Shown: positions 63,715-64,000 of the stretch, piece after piece
How the letters are laid out: every line of letters begins with the position of its first letter
Position numbering within the stretch: position 1 is the stretch's first letter
DNA from: JAGWBF01 sp963663025
GTDB taxonomy: Bacteria; Chloroflexota; Dehalococcoidia; Lucifugimonadales; JAGWBF01
NCBI GenBank assembly: GCA_963663025.1
Contig: OY760073.1
Span: forward strand, 1-64,000
Length of the DNA: 64,000 bases
Direction of reading: 5' to 3'
Program-made: the position numbers and the translations under genes
The notes under the pieces: generated by a model
The model's database searches: none
The model's input: only the letters and a program-made list of their open reading frames with translations
Told to the model about the DNA's origin: nothing

Positions 63715-64000
63715 CTATAGGGCGCGGTTAGCGTCGGCGTCCAATCCGGCGCTCCTTAGTTCCTTAACGAGAGCCATCTGCCACGCCCCACTATCGTCAA
63801 AGGGTATGTACACAACACCATCGTAGTCCGATGGTTTCTCGACATCTCCTTTAGTTAAAGCGCACACTCGCTCCCTTCCGAGATTTCCGGTGAAGTACCC
63901 AAGTTCGAAGATCACGTTCTGCCTCGCACGGGGCTTTAGGTTGGATTCTTCACCTGCTAGTGCTCCTACGTCATCAGGTGTCAGCAGAACCACGGCGAAG
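63715..64000 (-). CDS. TIR-like (CAP12/Pycsar-type) nucleotide-binding protein, 3' part
   Basis: The frame is open from the window edge to a TAG at 63715, giving the last 94 or so residues. It reads VLLTPDDVG, then RARQNVIFELGYF, RVCALTKGDVEKPSDYDGV and a C-terminal KELRSAGLD segment. This matches, from memory, the TIR-like domain named CAP12/Pycsar effector in Pfam (PF10137), in which the glutamate of NVIFELG is the likely catalytic residue for NAD cleavage. It lies upstream of the Res gene on the same strand with a 90-base gap. The N-terminal part, which would show a ligand sensor, is outside. Confidence 0.8.
   Translation of the reverse strand, partial: FAVVLLTPDDVGALAGEESNLKPRARQNVIFELGYFTGNLGRERVCALTKGDVEKPSDYDGVVYIPFDDSGAWQMALVKELRSAGLDADANRAL

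Overview
The window is high-GC bacterial chromosome, about 60-67% G+C in housekeeping genes (by eye). The gene set best fits a Chloroflexota lineage, perhaps Dehalococcoidia/SAR202-like: one uninterrupted str-S10-spc-alpha ribosomal locus, an S12 with an internal insertion, zinc-binding (C+) forms of S4, S14, L24 and L36, two EF-G genes, frequent GTG/TTG starts, hydantoinase/oxoprolinase genes and a DUF1501 protein. No rRNA or tRNA gene was seen, so the taxonomy is inference.

Layout. 1-2.7 kb: 5' part of dnaX, ybeY and an orphan membrane-anchored metalloprotease, all on the minus strand. 2.9-5.0 kb: EF-G2 paralogue. 5.1-8.3 kb: an AT-richer three-gene minus-strand cassette (DUF262 protein, DUF3696-type AAA ATPase, unknown protein) that looks like a mobile anti-phage module. 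8.6-12.2 kb: MoxR-type AAA ATPase with a VWA partner. 12.3-20.6 kb: MFS protein with a long C-terminal extension, htpX-epimerase-trxB operon, TSUP permease, DUF1501 protein and a crotonase lacking both catalytic glutamates. 20.6-21.2 kb: a cluster of dispersed palindromic repeats. 21.2-22.9 kb: pstB-phoU behind a PHO-box-like site.

23.5-44.9 kb: the ribosomal superlocus rpsL-rpsG-fusA-rpsJ-rplCDWB-rpsS-rplV-rpsC-rplP-rpmC-rpsQ-rplNXE-rpsNH-rplFR-rpsE-rpmD-rplO-secY-adk-map-infA-rpmJ-rpsMKD-rpoA-rplQ-truA-rplM-rpsI. Gene order is canonical except that tuf is absent. Three products carry unusual low-complexity tails: S17 (about 215 extra residues with a 15-residue tandem repeat), L5 (about 90 N-terminal residues) and RpoA (about 85 acidic C-terminal residues).

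44.9-53.7 kb: an eight-gene minus-strand operon read as mtnA, mtnP, rhodanese, PfkB kinase, ahcY, metK, phosphohexomutase, PGI/PMI-like isomerase. It lies behind a clear SAM-I (S-box) riboswitch and intrinsic terminator, so SAM synthesis, SAH hydrolysis and methylthioadenosine salvage appear to sit under SAM feedback. 53.9-60.8 kb: solitary RND permease, then hyuA and hyuB. 60.8 kb to the right edge: a second defence-like segment with a type III restriction-like helicase-nuclease and the 3' part of a TIR-like (CAP12/Pycsar-type) gene that runs off the window.

The best candidates for undescribed biology are the DUF262/DUF3696/unknown cassette, the repeat-tailed ribosomal protein S17, and the Res plus TIR-like segment.
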